The notes under the pieces: generated by a model
Told to the model about the DNA's origin: nothing
Database searches by the model: none
What the model saw: the letters and a program-made list of their open reading frames with translations, nothing else
In this document: positions 42,209 to 50,502 of the stretch, piece by piece
Layout of the letters: each line of letters opens with the position of its first letter
Position numbering within the stretch: the stretch's first letter is position 1
Source: ZC4RG20 sp963782445
GTDB taxonomy: Bacteria; Pseudomonadota; Gammaproteobacteria; Steroidobacterales; Rariloculaceae
DNA: 64,000 bases
Reading direction: 5' to 3'
Assembly (NCBI GenBank): GCA_963782445.1
Contig: CAWAJM010000001.1
Span: 682,001 to 746,000, forward strand
Position numbers and translations under genes: made by a program

Positions 42209-42845
42209 CCCCGCTATGCGGCGCATCGTTGCGCTGCTGTGGATCGTCGCTAATTTCGGCGTCGCCCGCGCAGCGCCCGCGACGAGCGCACCGCAGCCGG
42301 CCTCGACGCCGCAGGGCGCGATCGAGATGCTCTACACCGGCCTCGTCTCGGCCGCCGCCGGCAAGCTCAACGTCCAGCAGCGCTATGCGCGGCTCGAGCC
42401 CGTCATCGAGGCGACGCACGACCTGAAATACATCGCCAAGCTCACGATCCGGCGCGAGTGGGACGACCTGACGCCCGAGCAGCGCCGGCGCTTCGTGGGC
42501 GCCTTCGAGCGGCTCAGCGTCATGACCTACGCGAGCCGCTTCGGCGGGCTTGAGCCGAATATGTTCAAAATCGACTCGAGCGGCCCGGCTGCCGACGACC
42601 GCGCCGAAGTCAAGGCGACGCTGACGACGCGTGCGGGCAAGCAGATTCCGTTTCAGTACCTGCTGCACCATGACGACGGCGGCTGGAAGATCATCAATAT
42701 CCTGGCCGACAACGTCAGCGACCTCGCGCTCAAGCGCGCCGAGTATCACAAGGTGCTCGAAAGCGGCTCGATCGACGACCTCATCAAGCACGTGGAGAAC
42801 CAAGCCGAGCAGGCCGCCCGCGAGGGTCAGGTCAAGTATCGGTAG
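42189..42845 (+). CDS. hpnM: hopanoid-associated MlaC-like periplasmic protein HpnM
   Basis: The 218-residue protein has a signal peptide (MRRIVALLWIVANFGVARA, cleavage near residue 28) and an MlaC/Ttg2D lipid-binding domain: LEPVIEATHDLKYIAKLTIRREW, LTPEQRRRFVGAFERLSVMTYASRF and KIINILADNVSDLALKRAEY. The family carries lipids across the periplasm. Beside hpnB and hpnH it is best named HpnM, which may shuttle hopanoids. An AAGGAAAG sequence precedes ATG 42189; ATG 42216 is a second option. Its 3' end overlaps the convergent mvaS gene by 19 nt. Confidence 0.88.
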   Translation: MKPRPNSPAMRRIVALLWIVANFGVARAAPATSAPQPASTPQGAIEMLYTGLVSAAAGKLNVQQRYARLEPVIEATHDLKYIAKLTIRREWDDLTPEQRRRFVGAFERLSVMTYASRFGGLEPNMFKIDSSGPAADDRAEVKATLTTRAGKQIPFQYLLHHDDGGWKIINILADNVSDLALKRAEYHKVLESGSIDDLIKHVENQAEQAAREGQVKYR

Positions 42846-44290
42846 TACTCGATCCCTTCGTCGCTGAAGCGCGGATTGGAGCTGCTGCCGATCGACTCGA
42901 TGACGAAGCCCGTCGCCGGGGCGTTAAGGCCTTCGGCCTCGCCCGTCTCGTGCAGACTCTCGTACTGCGTGCGCGTGAGGTTCTGATAGGGCTCGAGCGC
43001 CGCCTCGAAGCCGATGCGCCCCGCCGCCTCGGCCCAGCCTTCGACGACCTGCATCGGGATGGCCTCGGCCGCGTCGCCGCTGCCGTAGCCCACGGCGAGC
43101 ACTTTGCCGCCGGCCAGATCGAGGCCGCGCAGCTGCGCATCCTCCATGCCGGCGGCCATCCAAGCCGGCAGCGCCGCGCAGTAGACGTTGCCGATCTCCT
43201 TCATGATGTCCGAGCCGAGCGACATCTTCGAGGAGACGAGGGCGCCGAACTCTTGGCTCGCCCGGAAGTCGCGCGACAGCTTGATGCTGAGCGGATAGGC
43301 ATCGGCCTCGATGTCGCCGTTCTTGACGAGATCGAGCACGTCGGGCGTCGAGCGCATCTCGGCGAGCACCGCCTCGACCGTGAGCTCCGAGCGCTCGCAG
43401 TAGCGCGCGAGCTCGGCGAGGCCGGCCTCGCCGTCGTCGGCCAGCGCGAACAGGTAGCTCATGGCCAGCGAGGTCTCCGGCATGCGGTGATAGGGCCGGT
43501 GCATGAAGACTGCCGCGAGCTCGCGGTAGTACTCGGCCGAATGCCGGCCCATGCGGCGCGTCATGTCGTTGAGCGCGTGCAGCGTCTCGTCCAGGTAGCA
43601 AGTGGTGGAGTACTTGCCGTTGAAGACGGGCAGATCCTGGAAATGGCAGTTGAGCTTGCCGCGGATGATGTTGCGCAGCACGGGCTTGCGGAAGTCGACG
43701 GCGCGGTACGCCGAGGCGCTGCCGATGTGCTCGAGCTCGACGGCCAGCATCGTCGGACGGCGCTCGAGCAGCATCGCCACGGCTCCCGCGCCCTGCGTGG
43801 GCTCGCCCGAGCTGCCGCGCGCATACTCGGCGATGTCGGCGCTGACCACGATCGCGCAGCGGTCCTCGCGCTCGAGAGCCAGGTAGCGCAGCGCGCTCTT
43901 CAAAGCGTAGACGCCGCCGAGGCAGGCGTGCTTGACCTCGGGCACCTCGCAGTAGCGGTTCACGGGCGGGAGGCCCTGCTGCGTGAGGCCCTGGTCGAGC
44001 ATGCCCTTGACGATCACGGCGCCGGCCGAGTTGTCGGTGCTCGATTCCGTGCCGAGCCCCAGGAAACCGATGCGCGCGGGATCGACGCCATAGCGCTCGA
44101 TGAGCCGCATGACGGCGTCCGCCGCCATCGTATAGATGCTCTGCTCGGGGCCGCGCATGCGGAAACTGCGCCCGACGACGGCACGCGTCTTATCCCAGGG
44201 AGAGTCGGTCCATCGACACCACTCCTCGAGGTCCACGCGATAGGGCGGCACGTAGACCGCCAACCCACTGATTCCGACTTGCTCGCTCAT
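42827..44290 (-). CDS. mvaS: hydroxymethylglutaryl-CoA synthase
   Basis: The 487-residue thiolase-fold enzyme condenses acetyl-CoA and acetoacetyl-CoA to HMG-CoA, the step before HMG-CoA reductase. It has LGTESSTDNSAG with the general-base Glu82, EVKHACLGG with the nucleophile Cys123, and PYHRMPETSLAMSYL carrying the active-site His. It is longer than the gram-positive MvaS proteins (about 390), with an additional C-terminal section (about 390-487). It faces the hopanoid operon and their ends overlap by 19 nt, so heavy transcription of one could reduce the other. A consensus TATAAT lies about 78 nt ahead of its start. Confidence 0.92.
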   Translation of the reverse strand: MSEQVGISGLAVYVPPYRVDLEEWCRWTDSPWDKTRAVVGRSFRMRGPEQSIYTMAADAVMRLIERYGVDPARIGFLGLGTESSTDNSAGAVIVKGMLDQGLTQQGLPPVNRYCEVPEVKHACLGGVYALKSALRYLALEREDRCAIVVSADIAEYARGSSGEPTQGAGAVAMLLERRPTMLAVELEHIGSASAYRAVDFRKPVLRNIIRGKLNCHFQDLPVFNGKYSTTCYLDETLHALNDMTRRMGRHSAEYYRELAAVFMHRPYHRMPETSLAMSYLFALADDGEAGLAELARYCERSELTVEAVLAEMRSTPDVLDLVKNGDIEADAYPLSIKLSRDFRASQEFGALVSSKMSLGSDIMKEIGNVYCAALPAWMAAGMEDAQLRGLDLAGGKVLAVGYGSGDAAEAIPMQVVEGWAEAAGRIGFEAALEPYQNLTRTQYESLHETGEAEGLNAPATGFVIESIGSSSNPRFSDEGIEYYRYLT

Positions 44291-44367
44291 ACCTTTCCCC
44301 GAACTTTCCGCCGCTTAGGCGGGCCGCGTCCGCGACGAATCCTCCGCACGCGGCTCCCACGGTCATA

Positions 44368-44373
44368 ATTATA
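44368..44373 (-). promoter_or_regulatory. consensus -10 box ahead of mvaS
   Basis: Read on the minus strand this is a perfect TATAAT, inside the AT-rich patch of the mvaS/DUF7009-like divergent region. No good -35 is seen 17 nt upstream (AGGTGA). Two similar TTAGAAyG words at 44399-44406 and 44423-44430 lie beyond it and might be operator or promoter parts for either gene. Confidence 0.45.
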
Positions 44374-44459
44374 TGGCAACAGCTTAAGAATCACCTAGTT
44401 AGAACGTCGATGTGCGCCTAAGTTAGAATGCCGCTCCCTCCTTGGTGTCTACTGTCGGC

Positions 44460-44834
44460 ATGAAGCTCAGAATTCGCGGCAATTCCGTTCGGCTCCGTGT
44501 TTCCCAGAGCGAGCTCAGGCAGCTCGCCGAGCGCGGCACGGCCCGGGACAGCACGGCCTTCGGGCCCGGCGCCGAGCTCGTCTACGGCCTCTCGGTCGGG
44601 GCGGCGGGCCCCGTACGGGCCGAGTTCTCGGGCGCGAACGTCACGGTCACGGTCCCTCGCGCAGCCTTCGAGCGCTGGCTCGACGAGGATCAGATTTCGA
44701 TCCACGCCGAGCAGCCCATCGATGGCGGACGCGTTCTCACGATCCTGGTCGAGAAAGACTTCACGTGCCTGACGGCCCGGGAAGGCGAGGACGAGTCGGA
44801 CCTGTTCCCGAACCCGGCAGGCCCCGTTGGCTGA
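44460..44834 (+). CDS. small conserved hypothetical protein (DUF7009-like)
   Basis: The 124-residue protein begins MKLRIRGNSVRLRVSQSEL and continues with beta-strand-rich sequence (AELVYGLSVGAAGPVRAEFSG, NVTVTVPRAAFERW, RVLTILVEKDFTCL). It ends in an acidic tail (EDESDLFPNP). It resembles short cytoplasmic proteins classed as DUF7009, recalled from memory only. No function is assigned. The frame is open from 44442, but ATG 44460 starts the conserved block. It is divergent from mvaS and precedes the formate dehydrogenase operon by 120 nt. Confidence 0.75.
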   Translation: MKLRIRGNSVRLRVSQSELRQLAERGTARDSTAFGPGAELVYGLSVGAAGPVRAEFSGANVTVTVPRAAFERWLDEDQISIHAEQPIDGGRVLTILVEKDFTCLTAREGEDESDLFPNPAGPVG

Positions 44835-44900
44835 GCCGCCGGCGGGGCGGACTCACGCCGGAAATCGGCGCCCGCCGCGACCTCGGCGGGCCCGCCCGGT

Positions 44901-44906
44901 TATACT
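44901..44906 (+). promoter_or_regulatory. possible -10 box of the fds operon
   Basis: A TATACT sits in a short AT-containing patch 48 nt before the fdsG start, just after a GC-rich inverted repeat (CGGCGGGCCCGCCCG). No convincing -35 is visible, so an activator-dependent promoter would be possible. Assignment is by sequence only. Confidence 0.4.
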
Positions 44907-44953
44907 AGACGGCTCCTGAAACCGAATTTCAACCCGTGAGGTAACCAGAGCCG

Positions 44954-45418
44954 GTGAACGCCGTACCTACGACCGCAAGCGACGTAACCATCCGCAGGGT
45001 CGCCGAGGCCCATGCCGAACGGCCCGGCGCCCTGCTGCCGATCCTGCACGCGATTCAAGACGAGCTGGGTTATATCCCCGAGACAGCCGTACCGATCGTC
45101 GCGAACGTGCTGAATCTGTCGCGCGCCGAAGTGCACGGCGTCGTTACCTTCTATCATTTCTTCAAGACTCGGCCGCCGGGCCGGCGCACGCTGTATGTGT
45201 GCCGCGCCGAAGCCTGCCAGTCGATGGGCGCACGCGAGCTGGAACGCCACGTGCGCGAGAAGCTCGACGTGGGCTTCCACGAGACGACGGCCGACGGCCG
45301 TTTCAGCCTCGAGCCCGTCTACTGCCTCGGCAATTGCGCGTGCTCTCCGGCCGTCATGATCGACGAGACCGTGCATGGGCGCATGACGCCGGAGCGCCTC
45401 GACGAGCTCCTGGACTAG
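44954..45418 (+). CDS. fdsG: NAD-dependent formate dehydrogenase, gamma subunit (NuoE-like)
   Basis: The 154-residue subunit is a thioredoxin-fold 2Fe-2S protein. It has ALLPILHAIQDELGYIPE, VHGVVTFYHFF and four cluster cysteines in CRAEACQSMG and CLGNCACSPA. In the soluble FdsGBAD enzyme it sits next to the FMN subunit, away from the main electron path. It uses GTG 44954. It heads a compact operon fdsG-fdsB-fdsA-fdsD and is 3 nt from fdsB. The order and the absence of other nuo genes exclude complex I. Confidence 0.93.
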   Translation: MNAVPTTASDVTIRRVAEAHAERPGALLPILHAIQDELGYIPETAVPIVANVLNLSRAEVHGVVTFYHFFKTRPPGRRTLYVCRAEACQSMGARELERHVREKLDVGFHETTADGRFSLEPVYCLGNCACSPAVMIDETVHGRMTPERLDELLD

Positions 45419-45421
45419 ACG

Positions 45422-46972
45422 ATGGCGGACAGAGGCAACATGAAGGTTTACGTACCCTCCGATACGACGGCACGGTCCGTGGGCGCCGACGCGGTTGCGG
45501 CGGCCGTCGCCGAGGAGGCGGCGCGGCGCGGCGAGCCGGTCACCGTGGTGCGCAATGGTTCGCGCGGTTTGTACTGGCTCGAGCCGCTCGTCGAGGTCGA
45601 GGTCGACGGTGAGCGCCGCGCCTACGGCCCGGTGACGCGCGGCGACGTGCCCGGACTCTTCGACGCCGGCTTTCTCACGGGCGGCGAGCATGCGAAGTCT
45701 CTCGGGCCGACCGAGACGATCCCTTATCTCGCCAAGCAGACGCGGCTCACGTTTGCGCGCGTCGGGCTCATCGACCCGCTTTCGATCGAGGATTACCGGG
45801 CGCACGGCGGCTTTCGCGGCCTCGAGAAGGCCGCCGGGCTCGCCGGGCGCGAGATCGTCGACATCGTCACGGAGTCCGGCCTGCGCGGCCGCGGCGGCGC
45901 CGCGTTCCCGACGGGCATCAAGTGGAACACCGTGCTCGGGGCCGCGGCGGCGCAGAAGTACGTGGTCTGCAACGCCGACGAGGGCGACTCCGGCACGTTC
46001 GCCGATCGCATGATCATGGAGAGCGACCCCTACGTGCTCATCGAGGGCATGACCATCGCGGGGCTCGCCGTGGGTGCGACGCAGGGCTACCTCTACGTAC
46101 GGGCCGAATACCCACAGGCCATTCGCACGATGCGCGAGGCCATCGAGAAGGCCGAGGCCGCGGGGTATCTCGGTCAGCGCGTGCTCGGCGGCGAGCGCGC
46201 GTTCCGGCTAGAGGTGCGCGAAGCCGCGGGCGCCTACATCTGCGGTGAGGAAACCTCGCTGCTCGAGAGCCTCGAGGGTAAGCGCGGCATGGTCCGCTAC
46301 CGCCCTCCGCTGCCCGCGCACAAGGGCCTGTTCGGCGCGCCGACCGCCGTTAACAACGTGGTCTCGCTCGCGACCGTGCCCATCATCCTCGACAAGGGCG
46401 CGCAGCACTACAAGAATTTCGGCACGGGCCGCTCGCGCGGCACGTTGACCGTGCAACTCGCCGGCAATGTCAAGCACGGCGGCCTCGTCGAGCTCGGCTT
46501 CGGCCCCAAGCTCAGCGAGCTGCTCTACGATTTCGGCGGCGGCTCGGCTTCGGGGAGGCCGATCCGCGCCGTCCAGGCCGGCGGCCCGCTCGGCGCCTAT
46601 CTGCACCCGTCCCAGTTCGATACGCCGCTGGACTACGAGGCCTTCGCCGGTGTCGGCGCCCTGATCGGCCACGGCGGCCTCGTCGTCTTCGACGATACGG
46701 TCGATATGGGCCAGCAGGCCCGCTTCGCGCTCGAGTTCTGCGCGATCGAGTCCTGCGGCAAGTGCACGCCGTGCCGGATCGGTGCGACGCGCGGTGTCGA
46801 GGTCATCGATCGGATCCTCGGCGGCGAAAACGAGAAGACGAACCTTCAGCTGCTGCGCGAGCTCTGCGACACGATGGTCGCCGGCTCCCTCTGCGCCCTG
46901 GGAGGCATGGCGCCGTACCCCGTGCAAAGCGTGCTGAACCACTTCCCCGAAGACTTGAGGGCGCGCGGCTGA
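45422..46972 (+). CDS. fdsB: NAD-dependent formate dehydrogenase, beta subunit (NuoF-like, NAD/FMN)
   Basis: The 516-residue diaphorase subunit has an N-terminal thioredoxin-like 2Fe-2S-type domain (about 1-110) and the NAD/FMN site GLRGRGGAAFPTGIKW and NADEGDSGTFADR. A SLBB-like region follows, then the 4Fe-4S motif SCGKCTPCRIG (about 440-452). It passes electrons from formate oxidation to NAD+. An alternative start ATG 45440 would give the shorter MKVYVPSD N-terminus. It is followed by fdsA. Confidence 0.94.
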   Translation: MADRGNMKVYVPSDTTARSVGADAVAAAVAEEAARRGEPVTVVRNGSRGLYWLEPLVEVEVDGERRAYGPVTRGDVPGLFDAGFLTGGEHAKSLGPTETIPYLAKQTRLTFARVGLIDPLSIEDYRAHGGFRGLEKAAGLAGREIVDIVTESGLRGRGGAAFPTGIKWNTVLGAAAAQKYVVCNADEGDSGTFADRMIMESDPYVLIEGMTIAGLAVGATQGYLYVRAEYPQAIRTMREAIEKAEAAGYLGQRVLGGERAFRLEVREAAGAYICGEETSLLESLEGKRGMVRYRPPLPAHKGLFGAPTAVNNVVSLATVPIILDKGAQHYKNFGTGRSRGTLTVQLAGNVKHGGLVELGFGPKLSELLYDFGGGSASGRPIRAVQAGGPLGAYLHPSQFDTPLDYEAFAGVGALIGHGGLVVFDDTVDMGQQARFALEFCAIESCGKCTPCRIGATRGVEVIDRILGGENEKTNLQLLRELCDTMVAGSLCALGGMAPYPVQSVLNHFPEDLRARG

Positions 46973-47000
46973 GCCGCGGCGCGCAATGGGAGATAAGCAG

Positions 47001-49880
47001 ATGAGTGAAGCCTATCAGCCGTATCGACGAGCCAGGGACTTCGGAACGCCGGCCAGCGAGTCCGAGGGCCGCATCACGCTGACGATCGACGGCGAGGACG
47101 TCACCGTTCCCGAAGGCACGACGGTGCTGCGGGCCGCCGCAATGGCCGGCATCAACATCCCGAAGCTCTGCGCCAGCGATAACCTCGAGCCATTCGGCTC
47201 CTGCAGGCTGTGCCTCGTCGAAATCGAGGGCGCCAAGGGCGTGCCGGCCTCGTGCACGACGGAGGTCCGGGCAGGCATGAACGTCACGACGCAGAGCAAG
47301 CGTCTCGCGGACCTGCGCCGTAACGTCATGGAGCTGTACATTTCCGATCATCCGCTCGACTGCCTCACGTGTCCCACGAACGGGGACTGCGAGTTGCAGG
47401 ACATGGCGGGCGCCGTGGGGCTTCGCGAGGTCCGCTACGGTTTCCAGGGCGAGAATCACCTGGATGCCGAGAAGGACAAGAGCAACCCGTATTTCACGTT
47501 CGATCCGAGCAAGTGCATCGTCTGCTCGCGCTGCGTGCGTGCCTGCGAGGAAGTGCAGGGCACGTTCGCGCTGACGATCGACGGCCGCGGCTTCGGCTCC
47601 AAGGTCGCCGCGAGCCAGGATCAGCCTTTCCTCGATTCCGAATGCGTATCCTGCGGCGCCTGCGTGCAGGCCTGCCCGACGGCGACGCTCACGGAGAACT
47701 CGCTCATCGAGATGGGACAGCCCGAGCACTTCGTCGTCACGACCTGTGCCTATTGCGGCGTCGGCTGCTCGTTCCGCGCCGAGATGAAGGGCGAGGAAGT
47801 CGTGCGCATGGTGCCGAACAAGGACGGCCAGGCCAATCACGGCCACTCCTGCGTCAAGGGCCGCTTCGCCTTCGGCTATGCGACCCATCAGGACCGCATC
47901 ACGACGCCGATGATCCGCGATTCGATCCACGAGCCCTGGAAGGAAGTCTCGTGGGAAGAGGCCATCGCCTTCGCGGCCGACAAGCTCAAGGGCATTCAGG
48001 CGAAGTACGGCAAGGGCGCCATCGGCGGCATCACGTCCTCGCGCTGCACGAACGAGGAGACCTACCTCGTCCAGAAGCTTGTGCGCGCCGCCTTCGGCAA
48101 CAACAACGTCGATACCTGCGCGCGCGTCTGCCATTCGCCGACGGGCTACGGGCTCAAGGCCACGCTCGGCGAATCCGCGGGCACGCAGGCCTTCGACTCG
48201 GTCATGAAGGCCAACGTCATCATGCTGTGCGGCGCGAATCCTACGGACGCGCACCCGGTCTTCGCCTCCCAGATGAAGCGCCGAATCCGCGAGGGCGCGA
48301 AGCTCATCGTCGTCGATCCGCGCGCCATCGACCTCGTACGCTCGGCGCATATCGAGGCGGATTACCATCTCGCGCTCAAGCCCGGCACGAACGTCGCGAT
48401 CGCCAACGCCATCGCGCACGTGATCCTTTCCGAGGGTCTCGAGGCCAAGGAATTTATCGCCGAGCGCTGCGACAAGGACGCGTTCGACGACTGGCGTAAG
48501 TTCATTCTCGAGGAGCGCAATTCTCCCGAGGCCGTCGAGCGCGAGACGGGCGTGCCGGCGGAGAAGGTGCGGGGCGCTGCAAGGCTGTTCGCCTCGGCGC
48601 CGAACGCGGCCATCTACTATGGCCTCGGCGTCTCCGAGCACAGCCAGGGTTCGACGATGGTCATGGGCATCGCGAACCTGGCCATGGTCACGGGCAACCT
48701 CGGCCGCGAAGGCACGGGCGTGAATCCACTGCGCGGCCAGAACAACGTGCAGGGCTCCTGCGACATGGGCTCGTTCCCGCACGAGCTGCCCGGCTACCGG
48801 CACGTTTCGGACCCGGCCGTGCGCGCGCTGTTCGATAAGGAGTGGGGGGTTTCGGTGCTGCCCGAGCCCGGTTACCGCATCCCGAACATGTTCGACGCGG
48901 CCGTCGCGGGCCAGTTCAAGGGCCTCTACGTGCAGGGCGAGGACGTGGCGCAGTCCGATCCGGATACGAACCACGTCACGAAGGCGCTGTCCTCGCTCGA
49001 GTGCATGATCGTTCAGGACATCTTCCTGAACGAGACCGCTAAGTTCGCTCACGTGTTCCTGCCGGGCTCCTCGTTCCTCGAGAAGAACGGTACGTTCACG
49101 AACGCCGAGCGGCGCGTCTCGCCCGTGCGCAAGGTCATGGAGCCGCTCGCGCGCTACGAGGACTGGGAAGTGACCCAGCTGCTCTCGAACGCCATGGGCT
49201 ATCCCATGAGCTATACGCATCCGCGGGAGATCATGGCCGAAATCGCGCGCCTGACCCCGACCTTCGAGGGCTTCACCTACGAGAAGCTCGACAAGCTCGG
49301 CAGCATCCAGTGGCCGTGCAACGAGCAGCACCCCGAGGGCACCCCGACGATGCACGTCGGCGAGTTCGTCCGCGGTAAGGGCCTGTTCCGCGTGACCCCG
49401 TACGTCGCCACCGACGAGCGCACGACGCCGATGTATCCGCTGCTGCTCACGACCGGCCGGATTCTCAGTCAGTACAACGTCGGCGCACAGACGCGCCGCA
49501 CCGAGAACCTGGCCTGGCACAGCGAGGACGTGCTCGAGATTCATCCGCACGACGCCGAGCAGCGCGGCATCGAGACGGGCGACTGGGTCGGCCTCAAGAG
49601 CCGCGCCGGCGAGACCGTCCTGCGGGCCCTGATCACCGAGCGCGTGGCCCCGGGCGTCGTCTACACAACGTTCCACCACCCCGAGTCGGGCGCCAACGTC
49701 GTCACGACGGACAACTCGGACTGGGCTACGAACTGCCCCGAATACAAGGTCACGGCCGTGCAGGCGCACAAGGTCACGCAGCTGTCCGAGTGGCAGCAGC
49801 GCTTCGAGGCGTTTACCGAGCAGCAGCAGGAGTACTTGCGCCAGGCGAAGCAGGGTCAGGAAGAGACGGTCGGCAACTGA
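47001..49880 (+). CDS. fdsA: NAD-dependent formate dehydrogenase, alpha subunit (molybdo-bis-MGD)
   Basis: The 959-residue catalytic subunit has an N-terminal 2Fe-2S domain (SCRLCLVEIEGAKG), a His/Cys cluster region (CLTCPTNGDCELQ) and two 4Fe-4S ferredoxin motifs (CIVCSRCVRAC and CVSCGACVQAC). The molybdopterin domain begins CAYCGVGC. The metal ligand is Cys377 in ARVCHSP, so this is a cysteine, not a selenocysteine, enzyme. It oxidises formate to CO2 in the cytoplasm. I chose ATG 47001 because GGGAG lies 8 nt before it; ATG 46986 is in frame. The 14-nt string GCGGCGCGCAATGG spans both the fdsB-fdsA and the fdsA-fdsD junctions. Confidence 0.95.
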   Translation: MSEAYQPYRRARDFGTPASESEGRITLTIDGEDVTVPEGTTVLRAAAMAGINIPKLCASDNLEPFGSCRLCLVEIEGAKGVPASCTTEVRAGMNVTTQSKRLADLRRNVMELYISDHPLDCLTCPTNGDCELQDMAGAVGLREVRYGFQGENHLDAEKDKSNPYFTFDPSKCIVCSRCVRACEEVQGTFALTIDGRGFGSKVAASQDQPFLDSECVSCGACVQACPTATLTENSLIEMGQPEHFVVTTCAYCGVGCSFRAEMKGEEVVRMVPNKDGQANHGHSCVKGRFAFGYATHQDRITTPMIRDSIHEPWKEVSWEEAIAFAADKLKGIQAKYGKGAIGGITSSRCTNEETYLVQKLVRAAFGNNNVDTCARVCHSPTGYGLKATLGESAGTQAFDSVMKANVIMLCGANPTDAHPVFASQMKRRIREGAKLIVVDPRAIDLVRSAHIEADYHLALKPGTNVAIANAIAHVILSEGLEAKEFIAERCDKDAFDDWRKFILEERNSPEAVERETGVPAEKVRGAARLFASAPNAAIYYGLGVSEHSQGSTMVMGIANLAMVTGNLGREGTGVNPLRGQNNVQGSCDMGSFPHELPGYRHVSDPAVRALFDKEWGVSVLPEPGYRIPNMFDAAVAGQFKGLYVQGEDVAQSDPDTNHVTKALSSLECMIVQDIFLNETAKFAHVFLPGSSFLEKNGTFTNAERRVSPVRKVMEPLARYEDWEVTQLLSNAMGYPMSYTHPREIMAEIARLTPTFEGFTYEKLDKLGSIQWPCNEQHPEGTPTMHVGEFVRGKGLFRVTPYVATDERTTPMYPLLLTTGRILSQYNVGAQTRRTENLAWHSEDVLEIHPHDAEQRGIETGDWVGLKSRAGETVLRALITERVAPGVVYTTFHHPESGANVVTTDNSDWATNCPEYKVTAVQAHKVTQLSEWQQRFEAFTEQQQEYLRQAKQGQEETVGN

Positions 49881-49890
49881 GCGGCGCGCA

Positions 49891-50121
49891 ATGGAAATCA
49901 ACAAACTGGTTCGGATGGCGAACCAGATCGCGGTCAACTTCGACTACGGTCAGAACAGGGATGCGCTCGTCGCGAGTGTTGCCGATCATCTCCGGCGCTT
50001 CTGGAGCCTGGACATGAAACAACAGATCGTCGCCGCCCACCGCGGCGGGGACTCCGATCTCGATCCGCGCGCGGCGGCGGCCGTGGCGAAACTCGCCGAG
50101 GGGATGTCTACGGCCGCCTGA
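49891..50121 (+). CDS. fdsD: NAD-dependent formate dehydrogenase, delta subunit
   Basis: The 76-residue protein begins MEINKLVRMANQIAVNF and has HLRRFWSLDMKQQIVAAH. This matches the small FdsD subunits found only with FdsGBA-type formate dehydrogenases. FdsD is needed for activity or maturation of the complex in related enzymes and has no cofactor motif. It follows fdsA by 10 nt and ends the operon. The next 455 nt are non-coding. Confidence 0.9.
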   Translation: MEINKLVRMANQIAVNFDYGQNRDALVASVADHLRRFWSLDMKQQIVAAHRGGDSDLDPRAAAAVAKLAEGMSTAA

Positions 50122-50184
50122 CCGCCCCAACGCCTAAAGGCGTGAAGGCTGCGTCGCTCGCGAACGTTTGGGCTGCGGCGGTAC

Positions 50185-50302
50185 GCGGCGGAGTGCGTGC
50201 AAGGGCGCTGTCGGGACCGCCGTAAACCCGTCCCTGGGGGCTCGCTGAGCGCCCTCCCTGGCGCTCAGCGTCCCGACAGCGCCCTTGCACGCACTCCGCC
50301 GC
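50185..50302 (+). repeat. core-and-arms intergenic repeat, copy 3
   Basis: The 52-nt core (50218-50269) is the same length as copy 1 and differs from it at only two positions (GCCCTCC for GCCATCC, GCGCTCAG for GCGCCCAG). Both make small compensating differences in the inner hairpin. The 33-nt arms (50185-50217 and 50270-50302) pair perfectly. They share only the innermost stretch with copy 1, and their outer part (GGAGTGCGTGCAA) is different. It lies 63 nt after fdsD and could act as its transcript end, but it has no U-tract. Confidence 0.9.
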
Positions 50303-50422
50303 TCTCTCAGCGCCGCGGCATTCGTCAACGACGCAAGAGCGGTTGGCGGAGCGTTTTTCCCGGCGGGTCCGGCTGCCGCTGAATTTCAGCCGACCACGCC
50401 ACCGAACGGAGCGTCTGCGGCC

Positions 50423-50502
50423 GCGGCATTCATGAGCGGCACGTCATTAGGGTGGCCGCACCCGCCCGCGCGCCGCCGACCTCGAACGCTCATGAATGAC
50501 GC
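50423..50502 (+). repeat. interrupted inverted repeat upstream of fdhD
   Basis: GCGGCATTCATGAGCG (50423-50438) and CGCTCATGAATGACGC (50487-50502) are inverted copies with one mismatch in 16, separated by 48 nt. A further ATGAGCGGC occurs at 50529. The right arm overlaps where the -35 of a promoter with TATCAT (50517-50522) as -10 would be, so a two-site operator is possible. No regulator family is assigned. Confidence 0.5.

Noticed and set aside
47001..49880. Selenocysteine formate dehydrogenase
   Set aside because: The metal-ligand position is an ordinary TGC cysteine (residue 377) and no in-frame TGA is present.
46803..49937. 1044-codon minus-strand frame opposite fdsA
   Set aside because: FdsA is unmistakable on the plus strand; the antisense frame shows only Arg/Ala/Val/Leu-rich background.
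44954..50121. Fragment of NADH dehydrogenase complex I (nuoEFG)
   Set aside because: The NuoE/F/G-like order is followed by fdsD and fdhD, and the catalytic chain has a complete molybdopterin formate dehydrogenase domain with its metal-ligand Cys.
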